NCBI GenBank assembly: GCA_902597895.1
Contig: CACJZM010000001.1
Span: 305,214 to 369,213, forward strand
Source of the DNA: an uncultured Pelagibacteraceae bacterium
GTDB taxonomy: Bacteria > Pseudomonadota > Alphaproteobacteria > Pelagibacterales > Pelagibacteraceae
DNA: 64,000 nucleotides
Reading direction: 5' to 3'
Positions within the stretch are counted from its first letter, which is position 1. Each line of letters opens with the position of its first letter. This document shows, in pieces, positions 41,778-50,071 of the stretch. Both the position numbers and the translations under genes were made by a program. The notes beneath the pieces are model-generated. The model saw only the letters and a list, made by a program, of their open reading frames with translations, did no database searches and was not told where the DNA came from.

Positions 41778-42971
41778 ATGAATACAAGTTTAAAAAAATT
41801 TTGTGAAACTCTTTTTAAAGAGGATGGATTTATATTAGTAGACGCAAACTCAAGAGAATATACAATTGGAAAACCAAAAAAAGATATTCCAATAAAACTT
41901 AAAATATTAGACAAAAGTTTACACTATAAATTACTTTTACTCCCAGATCTTTATTTAGGAGAGGCATACACCAATGGATCTGCAGTAATTGAAAATGGTT
42001 CGATTACTGATTTTTTAGAGATAGCGATGAAAAATATAGGAAGAGGTGAAACAAATATATATGCAAAGACAATAAAAAAAGTATTTGGCACTTATCGATA
42101 TTTAACTAATTTTAATTTCATTAATAGATCAAAAAGCAATGTTGCACATCATTATGATATTTCTGAAAAACTTTATGATTTGTTTTTAGATGAAAATAGG
42201 CAGTACTCATGTGCTTATTTTAAAAATGATAATGATAGTCTTGAAACTGCTCAAAAAAATAAAATGAGTCATATAATAAAAAAATTAAATCTTAAAAATA
42301 ATCAAAAAGTTTTAGACATAGGTTCGGGATGGGGAACCCTAGCAATAGAAATTGCAAAACAATCTCAGTGCGAGGTAACTGGAATTACACTTTCAGAAAA
42401 TCAACTTAAATATAGTCAAAATAAAGTAAAAGAGCTTAATTTAGAAAATCAAGTTAATTTTAAATTAATGGATTATCGGGAATTAAATGAAAAGTTCGAT
42501 AGAGTTGTAAGTGTAGGAATGTTTGAACACGTAGGAAGAAAATTTTATGGGAAATATTTTGAGAAAGTTTCAAACTTGCTTGCAGATGATGGCTTAGCTT
42601 TAATTCATACAATTGGTTCAGTCATGACACCTAGAGACCCACACCCATGGATAACTAAATATATTTTTCCGGGGGGATACACTCCAAGTTTAAGCGAGGT
42701 AGCCAAACCTATTGAGAGGTCAGGTTTAATTATATCAGACATGGAGGTATTAAGAATGCATTATTCACACACTTTAAGACATTGGAAAGAAAGATTTTTA
42801 GGAAAAAAAGATGAGGTGTTAACAATGTTTGACGAAAAGTTTTATAGAATGTGGGAGTTCTATCTCGCAGGTTGTGAAATGGCTTTTAAATGGGGTGACC
42901 AAGTTGTATTTCAGTTTCAACTTACAAAAAATTTAACGACTGCGCCAAATACAAGAGACTATATTTATTAA
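41778..42971 (+). CDS. cfa: Cyclopropane-fatty-acyl-phospholipid synthase
   Basis: 397-aa SAM-dependent enzyme that adds a methylene bridge to unsaturated phospholipid acyl chains. An N-terminal lipid-binding domain (1-110) precedes the methyltransferase: VLDIGSGWGTLAIEIA binds SAM, NVAHHYDISEKLYDLFLDENRQYSCAYF is the family signature, VGMFEHVG includes the bicarbonate-site region, and YIFPGGYTPS follows. It starts three bases after the aldolase gene. The product changes membrane properties under stress. Confidence 0.94.
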   Translation: MNTSLKKFCETLFKEDGFILVDANSREYTIGKPKKDIPIKLKILDKSLHYKLLLLPDLYLGEAYTNGSAVIENGSITDFLEIAMKNIGRGETNIYAKTIKKVFGTYRYLTNFNFINRSKSNVAHHYDISEKLYDLFLDENRQYSCAYFKNDNDSLETAQKNKMSHIIKKLNLKNNQKVLDIGSGWGTLAIEIAKQSQCEVTGITLSENQLKYSQNKVKELNLENQVNFKLMDYRELNEKFDRVVSVGMFEHVGRKFYGKYFEKVSNLLADDGLALIHTIGSVMTPRDPHPWITKYIFPGGYTPSLSEVAKPIERSGLIISDMEVLRMHYSHTLRHWKERFLGKKDEVLTMFDEKFYRMWEFYLAGCEMAFKWGDQVVFQFQLTKNLTTAPNTRDYIY

Positions 42972-43001
42972 GAAAATATTGATAAATCTTAAAGCCTTTT
43001 A

Positions 43002-44168
43002 ATGAAAAAAAAGAAAAAAAAAAATAAATATAAAACTAAAAAAAAACCTATTAAAAAAAGCTATAAGAAAAGAAAAAAAAATAGAGTTAAAAGTCATTTA
43101 AAAAAAAAACAAAAGATCAAAAAGAAAAAAATAAAATCAACTAAAACAAAAAAACCAGATAGTTTAATTTTAAATATTATAAGATTTCAAGAGTCTTTAG
43201 GCTCTAAATTAAAATTTAAATTAAATTTTAATTTTCTTTCAATAGATCGTTCTATTCAAAATTTTTTCCAAAAAATAGAAAACCAATTTGAAAAGTATAA
43301 AATCATAAAAGCAGAGGAAAAAAAGAGATTAAAGATTGAAGAGATTGAAAGAGTAAAAAAAGAAAAAGAAGATATTCAAAGAAATAAATTAGAAGAAGAA
43401 AAAATACAATTTAAGTTAAAACAACAATTAATAAAAGAGGAAGAAAGATTAGAAAGGGCAAGAGCAAAAGATATTAAATTATTTTTAAGAAAAGAACAGG
43501 CAATATTAAGAAAGGAACAAGCCGAAAGACAAAAAAGATTTTTACAAGAAATTAAATTAGATCAACAAATAGAAAAATTTAGAGTTAGAGAAATAAAGGA
43601 ATTAGAGAAATTAGAGAAAATTTCTTTAAAAGAACAAAGAGAAGATTATGCGGGCCTTCAAGAAAGAATTGATAAGTTAAAACAAAAATATCAGTTAATT
43701 AGAGACCAAAAAATTAGAGAGCGGGTTGAAGCTTTAGGTGTTGAGGTAGTAGAGGGAGATGACAGATTTACATTACTACAAAAAGAAAAAGACTATAATC
43801 TTGAAAGGCAGAAAATTGAGAATGCCTTGGAAAGTTTTTATAGAAGTGCTAACAGTTTAGTTTTCCAACTTAATAAAAGATACCTAACAAGACAAATGTC
43901 GATTTTTAGATGTATAGATAGGAGATTTGAGACTGGAGAAATTTTTATTAAATGGGACGAGTCTCCAGATGATGAATGGTTAATACTTATTTATATAAAA
44001 GATAATTCTCCAGATAAAGGTATAATTATTGAAGATAAAACAAACCCAGAAAAAAATAGTTCTTATGAATATAAACCCAGCGAAATATTTAAAGCCTCTG
44101 ACATTATGGTAGATTCTCTTACTCAATTATTATCAAGAGAGAGATCAAAAAATAAAAAAGATAACTAA
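43002..44168 (+). CDS. Lysine-rich coiled-coil protein, unknown function
   Basis: 388 aa in three parts. Residues 1-55 are almost all Lys/Arg (a run beginning MKKKKKKNKYKTKKK), coded by near-pure A. Residues about 95-260 form a long charged coiled coil (EEKKRLKIEEIERVKKEKED...) with a short internal repeat LRKEQAILRKEQA. Residues about 300-388 look like a small folded domain (FRCIDRRFETGEIFIKWDESPDDEWLILIYI). No signal peptide or membrane helix is visible. The basic tail suggests nucleic-acid or membrane binding. I do not recognise a family. Confidence 0.75.
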   Translation: MKKKKKKNKYKTKKKPIKKSYKKRKKNRVKSHLKKKQKIKKKKIKSTKTKKPDSLILNIIRFQESLGSKLKFKLNFNFLSIDRSIQNFFQKIENQFEKYKIIKAEEKKRLKIEEIERVKKEKEDIQRNKLEEEKIQFKLKQQLIKEEERLERARAKDIKLFLRKEQAILRKEQAERQKRFLQEIKLDQQIEKFRVREIKELEKLEKISLKEQREDYAGLQERIDKLKQKYQLIRDQKIRERVEALGVEVVEGDDRFTLLQKEKDYNLERQKIENALESFYRSANSLVFQLNKRYLTRQMSIFRCIDRRFETGEIFIKWDESPDDEWLILIYIKDNSPDKGIIIEDKTNPEKNSSYEYKPSEIFKASDIMVDSLTQLLSRERSKNKKDN

Positions 44169-44171
44169 TAT

Positions 44172-45596
44172 CTAGTCATTAACATATACAGATACACCTC
44201 TGTTATTTATGTCAACATCAAATTTTTTATGTAATGGAGGAAAAGCTCTTTGAGAACAATCTAATCTATCACAAGTTCTACAAGACACACCTATTGGTAT
44301 TTCTGTTTTTTTATCAGCAATATCTATATTTTCTGTATAGACAAATTCTTTCGCATACTTCGCTTCGCAGCCCAAACCTATAGAAAGCATACTTTTTTTT
44401 TGTCCATGTCTTCCAACACCTTTTTCAACTGTTCTTGCAATACAAACATATTTTTCACCATTGGTCATTTTACTAACTGCCGCTTGAATTACTCCTGGTC
44501 TTGAAAAAGCAGAATATACATTCCATCTAGGACAAGCCCCACCATATCTTGGTATTTCAATACCAGATAAAGAAAATCTTTTTGATATATTTCCAGCTAC
44601 ATCAACTCTTAAAAAATGAAATGGAATACCTGGAAGTTTAGGATCTTGAAGACAAGTAACTCTATGTGCCACCTGTTCAAATGATGTTGCGAAAGTATTT
44701 TGTAAAAGTTCTAAGTCATATTTAAGTTCCTTACACTCCTTATGAAATAACTTATAAGGCATTAAAATTGCTGCTCCACAATAATTTAATAAAGCAACTC
44801 TTGTTAATTTTTTAGATTCTTCAGAGGGAAAATTAAATGATTTTAAATACTTGTTAATTATATCCAAAGCGCCTTCTTGTGCGATTTGAGCTGCAGCATG
44901 TAATTTTTTAGTTTCTAGGGATAAATAATCTGATAATAGTAATTCCTTCTTATTTTTATTAAAAATTTTAGAAAATGGTTTACCTTCCTTAGGAATTATA
45001 TCTATGACAGTTATTCCATATTCTGATTTCATAAATCCACAAAGAGCTACATATCTAGTTCTATTATTTTGTTTTACTTTATCAAAAATATTATTTGCAA
45101 AATTTTCTAATTCAGGGAAATAATTTTTATTCTCTTGTAAAAAATCAGAAATCACCTCTCCTGGAAAAGAGTTTTTTCTATTGTCTACAATCTTTCCAGA
45201 GAGTTTTTCTATTTTGTTTACAAGTTCGTGATCTTTTTTTTTATAATTATCTCCAAGTTTTATTAATGCTTTAGCAATTTTAGGATTGGTACTCACTAAA
45301 TCTTGAACTTCAGGCCCGAGAATGTCCAAATCTTCAAATAATTTATCATCCAGTAATTCAGATATGTTATTAACTAAGTTATAGTCAGATTTATTAGTTA
45401 GATCTGATACTTCTATTTTGAGTTCTTGGCAGATCTTAAGTAGCAAGTCAGCATCAATTCTCCTTTTTCCACCCTCAATTAAAGTTAGATAACTAGGAGA
45501 AATGTTTAACTTCTCGGCCAGTTTATTGGCTTGAAAACCCTGTTGTCTTCTAAAAGCCTTAAGTTTTGGACCAATTTTTAAATCAATTTGACTCAT
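44172..45596 (-). CDS. XRE-family regulator, RamB/ScfR/MccR type
   Basis: 474 aa. The N-terminal helix-turn-helix (residues about 7-62: KAFRRQQGFQANKLAEKLNISPSYLTLIEGG) is followed by an ImmA/IrrE-like region (LHAAAQIAQEGALDIINKYL) and a C-terminal cysteine-rich domain (GVSCRTCDRLDCSQRAFPPLH). This is the architecture of regulators of glyoxylate and short-chain fatty-acid metabolism (RamB, ScfR). I use the ATG at 45596; a 45-codon extension would run through the operator region and looks non-coding. Divergent aceA supports control of the glyoxylate shunt, probably with autoregulation through the nearby operators. Confidence 0.86.
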   Translation of the reverse strand: MSQIDLKIGPKLKAFRRQQGFQANKLAEKLNISPSYLTLIEGGKRRIDADLLLKICQELKIEVSDLTNKSDYNLVNNISELLDDKLFEDLDILGPEVQDLVSTNPKIAKALIKLGDNYKKKDHELVNKIEKLSGKIVDNRKNSFPGEVISDFLQENKNYFPELENFANNIFDKVKQNNRTRYVALCGFMKSEYGITVIDIIPKEGKPFSKIFNKNKKELLLSDYLSLETKKLHAAAQIAQEGALDIINKYLKSFNFPSEESKKLTRVALLNYCGAAILMPYKLFHKECKELKYDLELLQNTFATSFEQVAHRVTCLQDPKLPGIPFHFLRVDVAGNISKRFSLSGIEIPRYGGACPRWNVYSAFSRPGVIQAAVSKMTNGEKYVCIARTVEKGVGRHGQKKSMLSIGLGCEAKYAKEFVYTENIDIADKKTEIPIGVSCRTCDRLDCSQRAFPPLHKKFDVDINNRGVSVYVND

Positions 45597-45604
45597 TTTT
45601 ATAC

Positions 45605-45624
45605 TTTGTAAATTTTGTAAATTA
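45605..45624 (+). promoter_or_regulatory. Operator copy 1, TTTGTAAA tandem site
   Basis: The 20-base sequence TTTGTAAATTTTGTAAATTA is two TTTGTAAA-type half sites 9 bases apart. It lies nine bases before the regulator's start codon on the other strand. It matches operator copy 2 at 19 of 20 positions. Corynebacterial RamB sites contain a TTTGCAAA core, which differs by one base. Confidence 0.6.
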
Positions 45625-45677
45625 AAATTTACACAAAATTTCCTTGATTTACAAGCTTTTTTAACTTTTTGGTAGAT

Positions 45678-45697
45678 TTTGTAAATATTGTAAATTA
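45678..45697 (+). promoter_or_regulatory. Operator copy 2, TTTGTAAA tandem site
   Basis: TTTGTAAATATTGTAAATTA begins 73 bases (about seven helical turns) after copy 1 and 12 bases before the small 53-aa gene. The inverted half sites ATTTACA (45627-45633) and ATTTACAAG (45647-45655) lie between the copies. Confidence 0.6.
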
Positions 45698-45708
45698 TAA
45701 CCATTCTT

Positions 45709-45870
45709 ATGGATAAAAACAAAATTAACACTGAAAAACACTCTAATACTACTGATATTCATGAGCATAATGAGCATAAATCTAGAGGTATTTACCTAAG
45801 AGATGACCATTGTGATTGGGGATCAAGCGGTATGAATGAATTCACTCAAGAGTTTAGTGATAAAGAATAA
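45709..45870 (+). CDS. Small 53-aa protein upstream of aceA
   Basis: A 53-codon frame from ATG at 45709 to TAA at 45868-45870, in the same direction as aceA and 30 bp before it. The protein is polar and acidic, with a histidine-rich stretch TTDIHEHNEHKS and a C-terminal half RGIYLRDDHCDWGSSGMNEF whose composition looks protein-like. There is no signal peptide or membrane helix. No ribosome binding site is obvious. It fills most of what would otherwise be a 304-bp gap, unusual here. I recognise no family. Confidence 0.55.
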   Translation: MDKNKINTEKHSNTTDIHEHNEHKSRGIYLRDDHCDWGSSGMNEFTQEFSDKE

Positions 45871-45900
45871 TTTATCCCTAAACCAATAAAAATTCAAAAA

Positions 45901-47178
45901 ATGAGCTCTGAACAAAAAATAAGTTATGATTTAAAAAGATTTGCAGGTATTAAAAGAGATTATACTCAAGAGGAAGTAGAGAGACTTAAGGGTTCATTAA
46001 AAATAGAATATTCAATTAGTAAACAACAATCAGAAAAACTTTGGAATTTGCTTAATACAGAGTCATATGTAAATACGCTGGGTTCCCTTTCAGGGAATCA
46101 GGCTGTTCAGCATGCTAAAGCAGGTTTAAAAGCAATTTATTTAAGTGGATGGCAGGTAGCTGCAGATGCTAATAGTGCTGGTGAAATGTATCCTGACCAA
46201 TCATTATATCCTTATGATAGTGCCCCAAAACTAGTGGAGGCAATGAACAATTCTTTAATTAGAGCTGATCAAATTCAACACATGGAATTATCAGATGGGG
46301 ACATGAAAAAAGAAAATAAAATTGATTATATGTTACCCATAATTGCTGACGGTGAAGCTGGATTTGGTGGACCATTAAATGTATTCGAACTTACGAAAAA
46401 ATTTATTAGAGCAGGAGCGGCAGGAGTACATTTTGAAGATCAATTAGCAAGTGAAAAGAAATGTGGTCATATGGGAGGTAAAGTTTTAGTTCCCACTGGC
46501 ACAATGATTAAAAATTTGAAATCTGCTAGATTAGCTTCAGATATAGCAGATGTTCCATTAATTATATTAGCAAGAACAGACGCCAATGCTGCAAAATTAA
46601 TAACTAATGATTTTGACAAAAACGACAAACCTTTTTTAACTGGTGAGAGATCACCTGAGGGTTTCTTTTATGTAAAAGATGGGATTGATCAAGCTATCTC
46701 TAGAGGTTTAGCATACGCACCCTATGCAGACCTAATATGGTGTGAGACAGCTACTCCAAATTTAGAAGAAGCTAAAAAGTTTGCAGATGCAATTCATTTA
46801 AAATTTCCTGGAAAACTTCTTGCATATAATTGTTCTCCATCATTTAATTGGAAAAAACATTTGTCAGATGAAGAGATAGCTTCTTTTCAAATTAAGATTG
46901 GAGAAATGGGTTATAAGTTTCAATTTATTACTCTTGCTGGTTTTCATACTCAAAATATTGCAATTTTTGAACTAGCTGAAAAATATAAAAAAGAAGGAAT
47001 GGCAGCATATTCTAAAATCCAACAAAATGAGTTTGCAAGAGAAAAAGATGGATATACAAGCGTTAAACATCAAAGAGAAGTTGGAACATCTTATTTCGAT
47101 GCAGTATCAAATACTATTAGTTCTGGAAAAAGCTCCACAACAGCCATGGAAGGCTCAACAGAGTCTGAACAGTTTTAA
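45901..47178 (+). CDS. aceA: Isocitrate lyase
   Basis: 425-aa glyoxylate-shunt enzyme splitting isocitrate to glyoxylate and succinate. The catalytic signature KKCGH is at residues 186-190 (Cys188); [28 protein letters not shown] and RTDANAA are family motifs, and the active-site lid [11 protein letters not shown] is intact. It lets the cell grow on acetate or fatty acids. The divergent RamB/ScfR-like regulator and the duplicated operators upstream suggest direct control. The stop interlocks with that of the convergent TerB/DnaJ gene. Confidence 0.97.
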   Translation: MSSEQKISYDLKRFAGIKRDYTQEEVERLKGSLKIEYSISKQQSEKLWNLLNTESYVNTLGSLSGNQAVQHAKAGLKAIYLSGWQVAADANSAGEMYPDQSLYPYDSAPKLVEAMNNSLIRADQIQHMELSDGDMKKENKIDYMLPIIADGEAGFGGPLNVFELTKKFIRAGAAGVHFEDQLASEKKCGHMGGKVLVPTGTMIKNLKSARLASDIADVPLIILARTDANAAKLITNDFDKNDKPFLTGERSPEGFFYVKDGIDQAISRGLAYAPYADLIWCETATPNLEEAKKFADAIHLKFPGKLLAYNCSPSFNWKKHLSDEEIASFQIKIGEMGYKFQFITLAGFHTQNIAIFELAEKYKKEGMAAYSKIQQNEFAREKDGYTSVKHQREVGTSYFDAVSNTISSGKSSTTAMEGSTESEQF

Positions 47179-47900
47179 TTAGTTTTTAGCTTTTGGATTT
47201 GCGTCCAAGCTGAGTTTATCGCTCTCATCTTATTTTTGCTTTCATTTATTACTTCTTGAGGAACGCCTTTGCTAATTAATAAATCTGGATGATGTTCTTT
47301 GCTTAATTTAAGATATTTTTTTCTAATAGTTGAAAGATCATCATTTGGATTACTTTCTAAAACTACATAAGGATTAAGTTTATCAGATCCTTTTCTACTT
47401 TCTTTAATACTTTCAAACTGAGAATGAGTTAAACCGAAAATTTTTGATATATTTTTTATCATTTCTAGTTCTTTTAGGCTTACTTCCCCATCTGCTTCAG
47501 CAATGTAGAACAATACATTTATTACCTCTTCAAGAACATTTAAGTTACCAGAGTAAAATTGAGCAATTTGTTTTGCATAAGGCTCATACCCAGTGCTTTC
47601 ATTTTTTGCCTGATTAAAAATTTTACCTACTTGATCTATCTCATTTTCTGGAATTTTTAGTTTATCTTTCACAGCTATCAATTCCTCACGACTAACTTGA
47701 CCATCTGCTTTACTTAGTTTTGCTGACAAAACAATTAATGATAATGCAAATATTCTTTGACCCTGAGCTTGGGAATTAAATCTAGAATTTGTTCGTGATC
47801 TAGAAATCTTACCTCCGAGCAAAGACCCTAATAGCATTCCAAAAGGTCCACCCAAAGAAAAACCTATCATTCCTCCAATTAAACTTCCAAAAATTGACAT
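47175..47900 (-). CDS. TerB/DnaJ-domain protein (DjlA-like)
   Basis: 241 aa. A glycine-rich N-terminal hydrophobic segment ([26 protein letters not shown]) probably anchors it. A TerB-type domain follows (about 50-150: [20 protein letters not shown]...[13 protein letters not shown]) and then a J domain (about 170-238) with HPD in [15 protein letters not shown]. This is the layout of DjlA-type co-chaperones, which recruit DnaK to the membrane. Client unknown. Divergent from a small membrane protein across 29 bp. Confidence 0.88.
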   Translation of the reverse strand: MSIFGSLIGGMIGFSLGGPFGMLLGSLLGGKISRSRTNSRFNSQAQGQRIFALSLIVLSAKLSKADGQVSREELIAVKDKLKIPENEIDQVGKIFNQAKNESTGYEPYAKQIAQFYSGNLNVLEEVINVLFYIAEADGEVSLKELEMIKNISKIFGLTHSQFESIKESRKGSDKLNPYVVLESNPNDDLSTIRKKYLKLSKEHHPDLLISKGVPQEVINESKNKMRAINSAWTQIQKLKTN

Positions 47901-47929
47901 AATTAATTATAATATAATTTAATAAAGAA

Positions 47930-48223
47930 ATGATAACAACCTCATTGATACTTATAATTTTGTTTTTTATTTTCAAATGGTCAGTTGCATGGATTAATTA
48001 CTACAATAGCTTGGACATAAGACTTACAAAATCAGTTTGGAAATGGAGTTATGATTATCCAGTTATTGGAAAGAGAGATATTTCAATGCTAGATGATAGG
48101 AATTATATTTTAATCAGAAGAAAAAAAAATAGAGCTATAACAATAATGTATTTAATTGTTTTTTTGTCTTTTCTAGTTCTAATGTCTTTTACTAGTCAAA
48201 TACTACTAGTAATATTGAACTAG
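47930..48223 (+). CDS. Small membrane protein, unknown
   Basis: 97 aa with two membrane helices (about residues 2-20 and 72-94) and a polar central part (SLDIRLTKSVWKWSYDYPVIGKRDISMLDDRNYILIRRKKNRA). The positive cluster RRKKNR before the second helix suggests a cytoplasmic loop. I do not recognise a family. Its TAG stop and the TAG of the convergent DCC-family gene share the four bases CTAG. Confidence 0.6.
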   Translation: MITTSLILIILFFIFKWSVAWINYYNSLDIRLTKSVWKWSYDYPVIGKRDISMLDDRNYILIRRKKNRAITIMYLIVFLSFLVLMSFTSQILLVILN

Positions 48224-48567
48224 TTTTTAAGTTGTTTTTTATTTTTCAAATATAAAAAAAAAGCAGCTATTTCATAAAATATTGAAAATAAATTGAAAAT
48301 AATTGGCAATGAAAGAATTTTAAATAAAAAACGGTACTTTGGAATTTTGTTCCAAATTAACAAAAAGGCCTCAGCTCCCTCATAAATTTTTCCATCTTTT
48401 TTAACATGCAATCTTCTTAGTAAAGATTTATCTTTTTTTTTAGTTTCTGCTTCAGCTTTCTTATTACGTGTAATATCTACCCAATCTATACCTTCCACTT
48501 GCTCTTTTTTGTAAAGATTTATTTCCGCTCTACAAATACTGCATGAATTATTAAAAAAAACTTTCAT
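48220..48567 (-). CDS. DCC-family thiol-disulfide oxidoreductase-like (DUF393)
   Basis: 115 aa. The N-terminus MKVFFNNSCSICRAEINLYKK matches the family's FYDGxCxxC pattern with a CxxC pair, and the rest (WVDITRN, GKIYEGAEAFLLIWNKIPKYRFL, a C-terminal hydrophobic part) fits DUF393. I use the ATG at 48567 since members begin at the strand before CxxC; the ATG 21 bp upstream adds an unmatched tail. Function of the family is poorly known; thioredoxin-like activity is inferred. Confidence 0.82.
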   Translation of the reverse strand: MKVFFNNSCSICRAEINLYKKEQVEGIDWVDITRNKKAEAETKKKDKSLLRRLHVKKDGKIYEGAEAFLLIWNKIPKYRFLFKILSLPIIFNLFSIFYEIAAFFLYLKNKKQLKN

Positions 48568-48655
48568 TATTCTAGTAAAATAAATCATTAAATAAAAAAG
48601 TATATGCGCTAAATACAGCAGTTGATTATTCTATGTACAATATTACATTAACCCT

Positions 48656-50068
48656 ATGACAGATTTTTTTATAAAGTCAGATATCTCAAGAAATGATGCT
48701 GAAAAAGTAGTTTCTGAAACACTAAAAAATTGTGATGATGGTGAGCTATATTTAGAAAACTCGAAAACTGAAAATATAGTTTTAGATGATAGTAAAATTA
48801 AAAACTCATCATATAATTCTGATATTGGATATGGACTAAGAGCAGTAACAGGAGAAGTTATTGCATACTCTCATTCCAATGAAATTTCAAAAAATTCTTT
48901 AAAAAATTCAAGTGAAAATTTAAAGTCTACATTAAAATCAAAAAAAGGTGCTTATAACCACTCTATATCAAAAAGTAATACAAAATATTATGAAGATAAA
49001 AATCCAATAGAGGAAAAATCATTTAGCTCCAAAATAAAAATTTTAGAAGAAATAGATAAATATACCAGATCTAAAAACTCAAATGTTAAGCAAGTGACTG
49101 CAAATTTTTTGGGCGAACATAAATCAGTGGAAATTATAAGGGCAGGAGGTGAAATACTGACAGATATCAGACCCTTGGTAAGATTTAATGTGTCTGTTGT
49201 ATTGGAGAAAAATGGAAAAAAAGAAACTGGAGTTTATGGTGTTGGTGGAAGACAATCTTATGAAGACTATTTAAAAAATGAAAATTGGAAAAAAGTATGT
49301 GACGAAGCTTTTAGAATTGCATCAGTAAATTTAGAGAGTAAACCAGCGCCAGCAGGAGAAATGAAAGTTGTTTTGGGACCTGGTTGGCCTGCAATATTAA
49401 TCCATGAAGCCATTGGACATGGACTTGAAGGTGACTTTAATAGAAAAAAAACTTCTGCATTCCATAACCTTATGAATCAAAGAGTTGCTAGTGATGGAGT
49501 TACAATAGTTGATGATGGAACTTTACAGAATAGAAGAGGAAGCTTAACAATTGACGACGAGGGTACACCTACAGAAAAAACAGTATTGATTGAAAATGGA
49601 ATATTAAAAAATTTTATGCAAGATAGATTGAATGCTAGATTGATGAAAACTAAATCTACTGGAAATGGTAGAAGAGAAAGTTACAAGCATATAGTTTTAC
49701 CTAGAATGAGAAATACCATGATGTTGAATGGAACTCATACGCAAGAGGAAATGATAAAATCTGTAGACAAAGGTATATTTGCTGTAAGTTTTGGTGGGGG
49801 TCAAGTTGATATCACTTCAGGAAAATTTGTTTTCAATTGTACAGAAGCATATGAAATCATAAATGGCAAAATAGGATCTCCGATTAAAGGTGCAACACTT
49901 ATAGGTGACGGTCCATCTGCATTAAAAGAAGTTTCAATGGTAGGCAATGATATGATGCTTGATCCAGGCATAGGAACTTGTGGGAAAGCAGGTCAGGGAG
50001 TACCTGTTGGTGTCGCTCAACCATCGATATTGATTAATAAAATGACAGTGGGTGGAACTCAAATATAA
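48656..50068 (+). CDS. tldD: Metalloprotease TldD
   Basis: 470 aa, one half of the TldD/TldE heterodimer that degrades unstructured peptides and matures some modified peptides such as microcin B17 and antitoxin CcdA. The zinc motif HExxxH is HEAIGH at residues 250-255, and the following GLEGDF and C-terminal GQGVPVGVAQPSI are conserved. PmbA/TldE starts four bases downstream, so the pair is an operon. No modified-peptide cluster is seen nearby, so a housekeeping role is likely. Confidence 0.95.
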   Translation: MTDFFIKSDISRNDAEKVVSETLKNCDDGELYLENSKTENIVLDDSKIKNSSYNSDIGYGLRAVTGEVIAYSHSNEISKNSLKNSSENLKSTLKSKKGAYNHSISKSNTKYYEDKNPIEEKSFSSKIKILEEIDKYTRSKNSNVKQVTANFLGEHKSVEIIRAGGEILTDIRPLVRFNVSVVLEKNGKKETGVYGVGGRQSYEDYLKNENWKKVCDEAFRIASVNLESKPAPAGEMKVVLGPGWPAILIHEAIGHGLEGDFNRKKTSAFHNLMNQRVASDGVTIVDDGTLQNRRGSLTIDDEGTPTEKTVLIENGILKNFMQDRLNARLMKTKSTGNGRRESYKHIVLPRMRNTMMLNGTHTQEEMIKSVDKGIFAVSFGGGQVDITSGKFVFNCTEAYEIINGKIGSPIKGATLIGDGPSALKEVSMVGNDMMLDPGIGTCGKAGQGVPVGVAQPSILINKMTVGGTQI

Positions 50069-50071
50069 CAG

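Noticed and set aside
45597-45731. 45-codon extension of the RamB-like regulator
   Set aside because: It would translate through the operator repeats, and the resulting tail (KIYQKVKKACKSRKF) is not part of the family.
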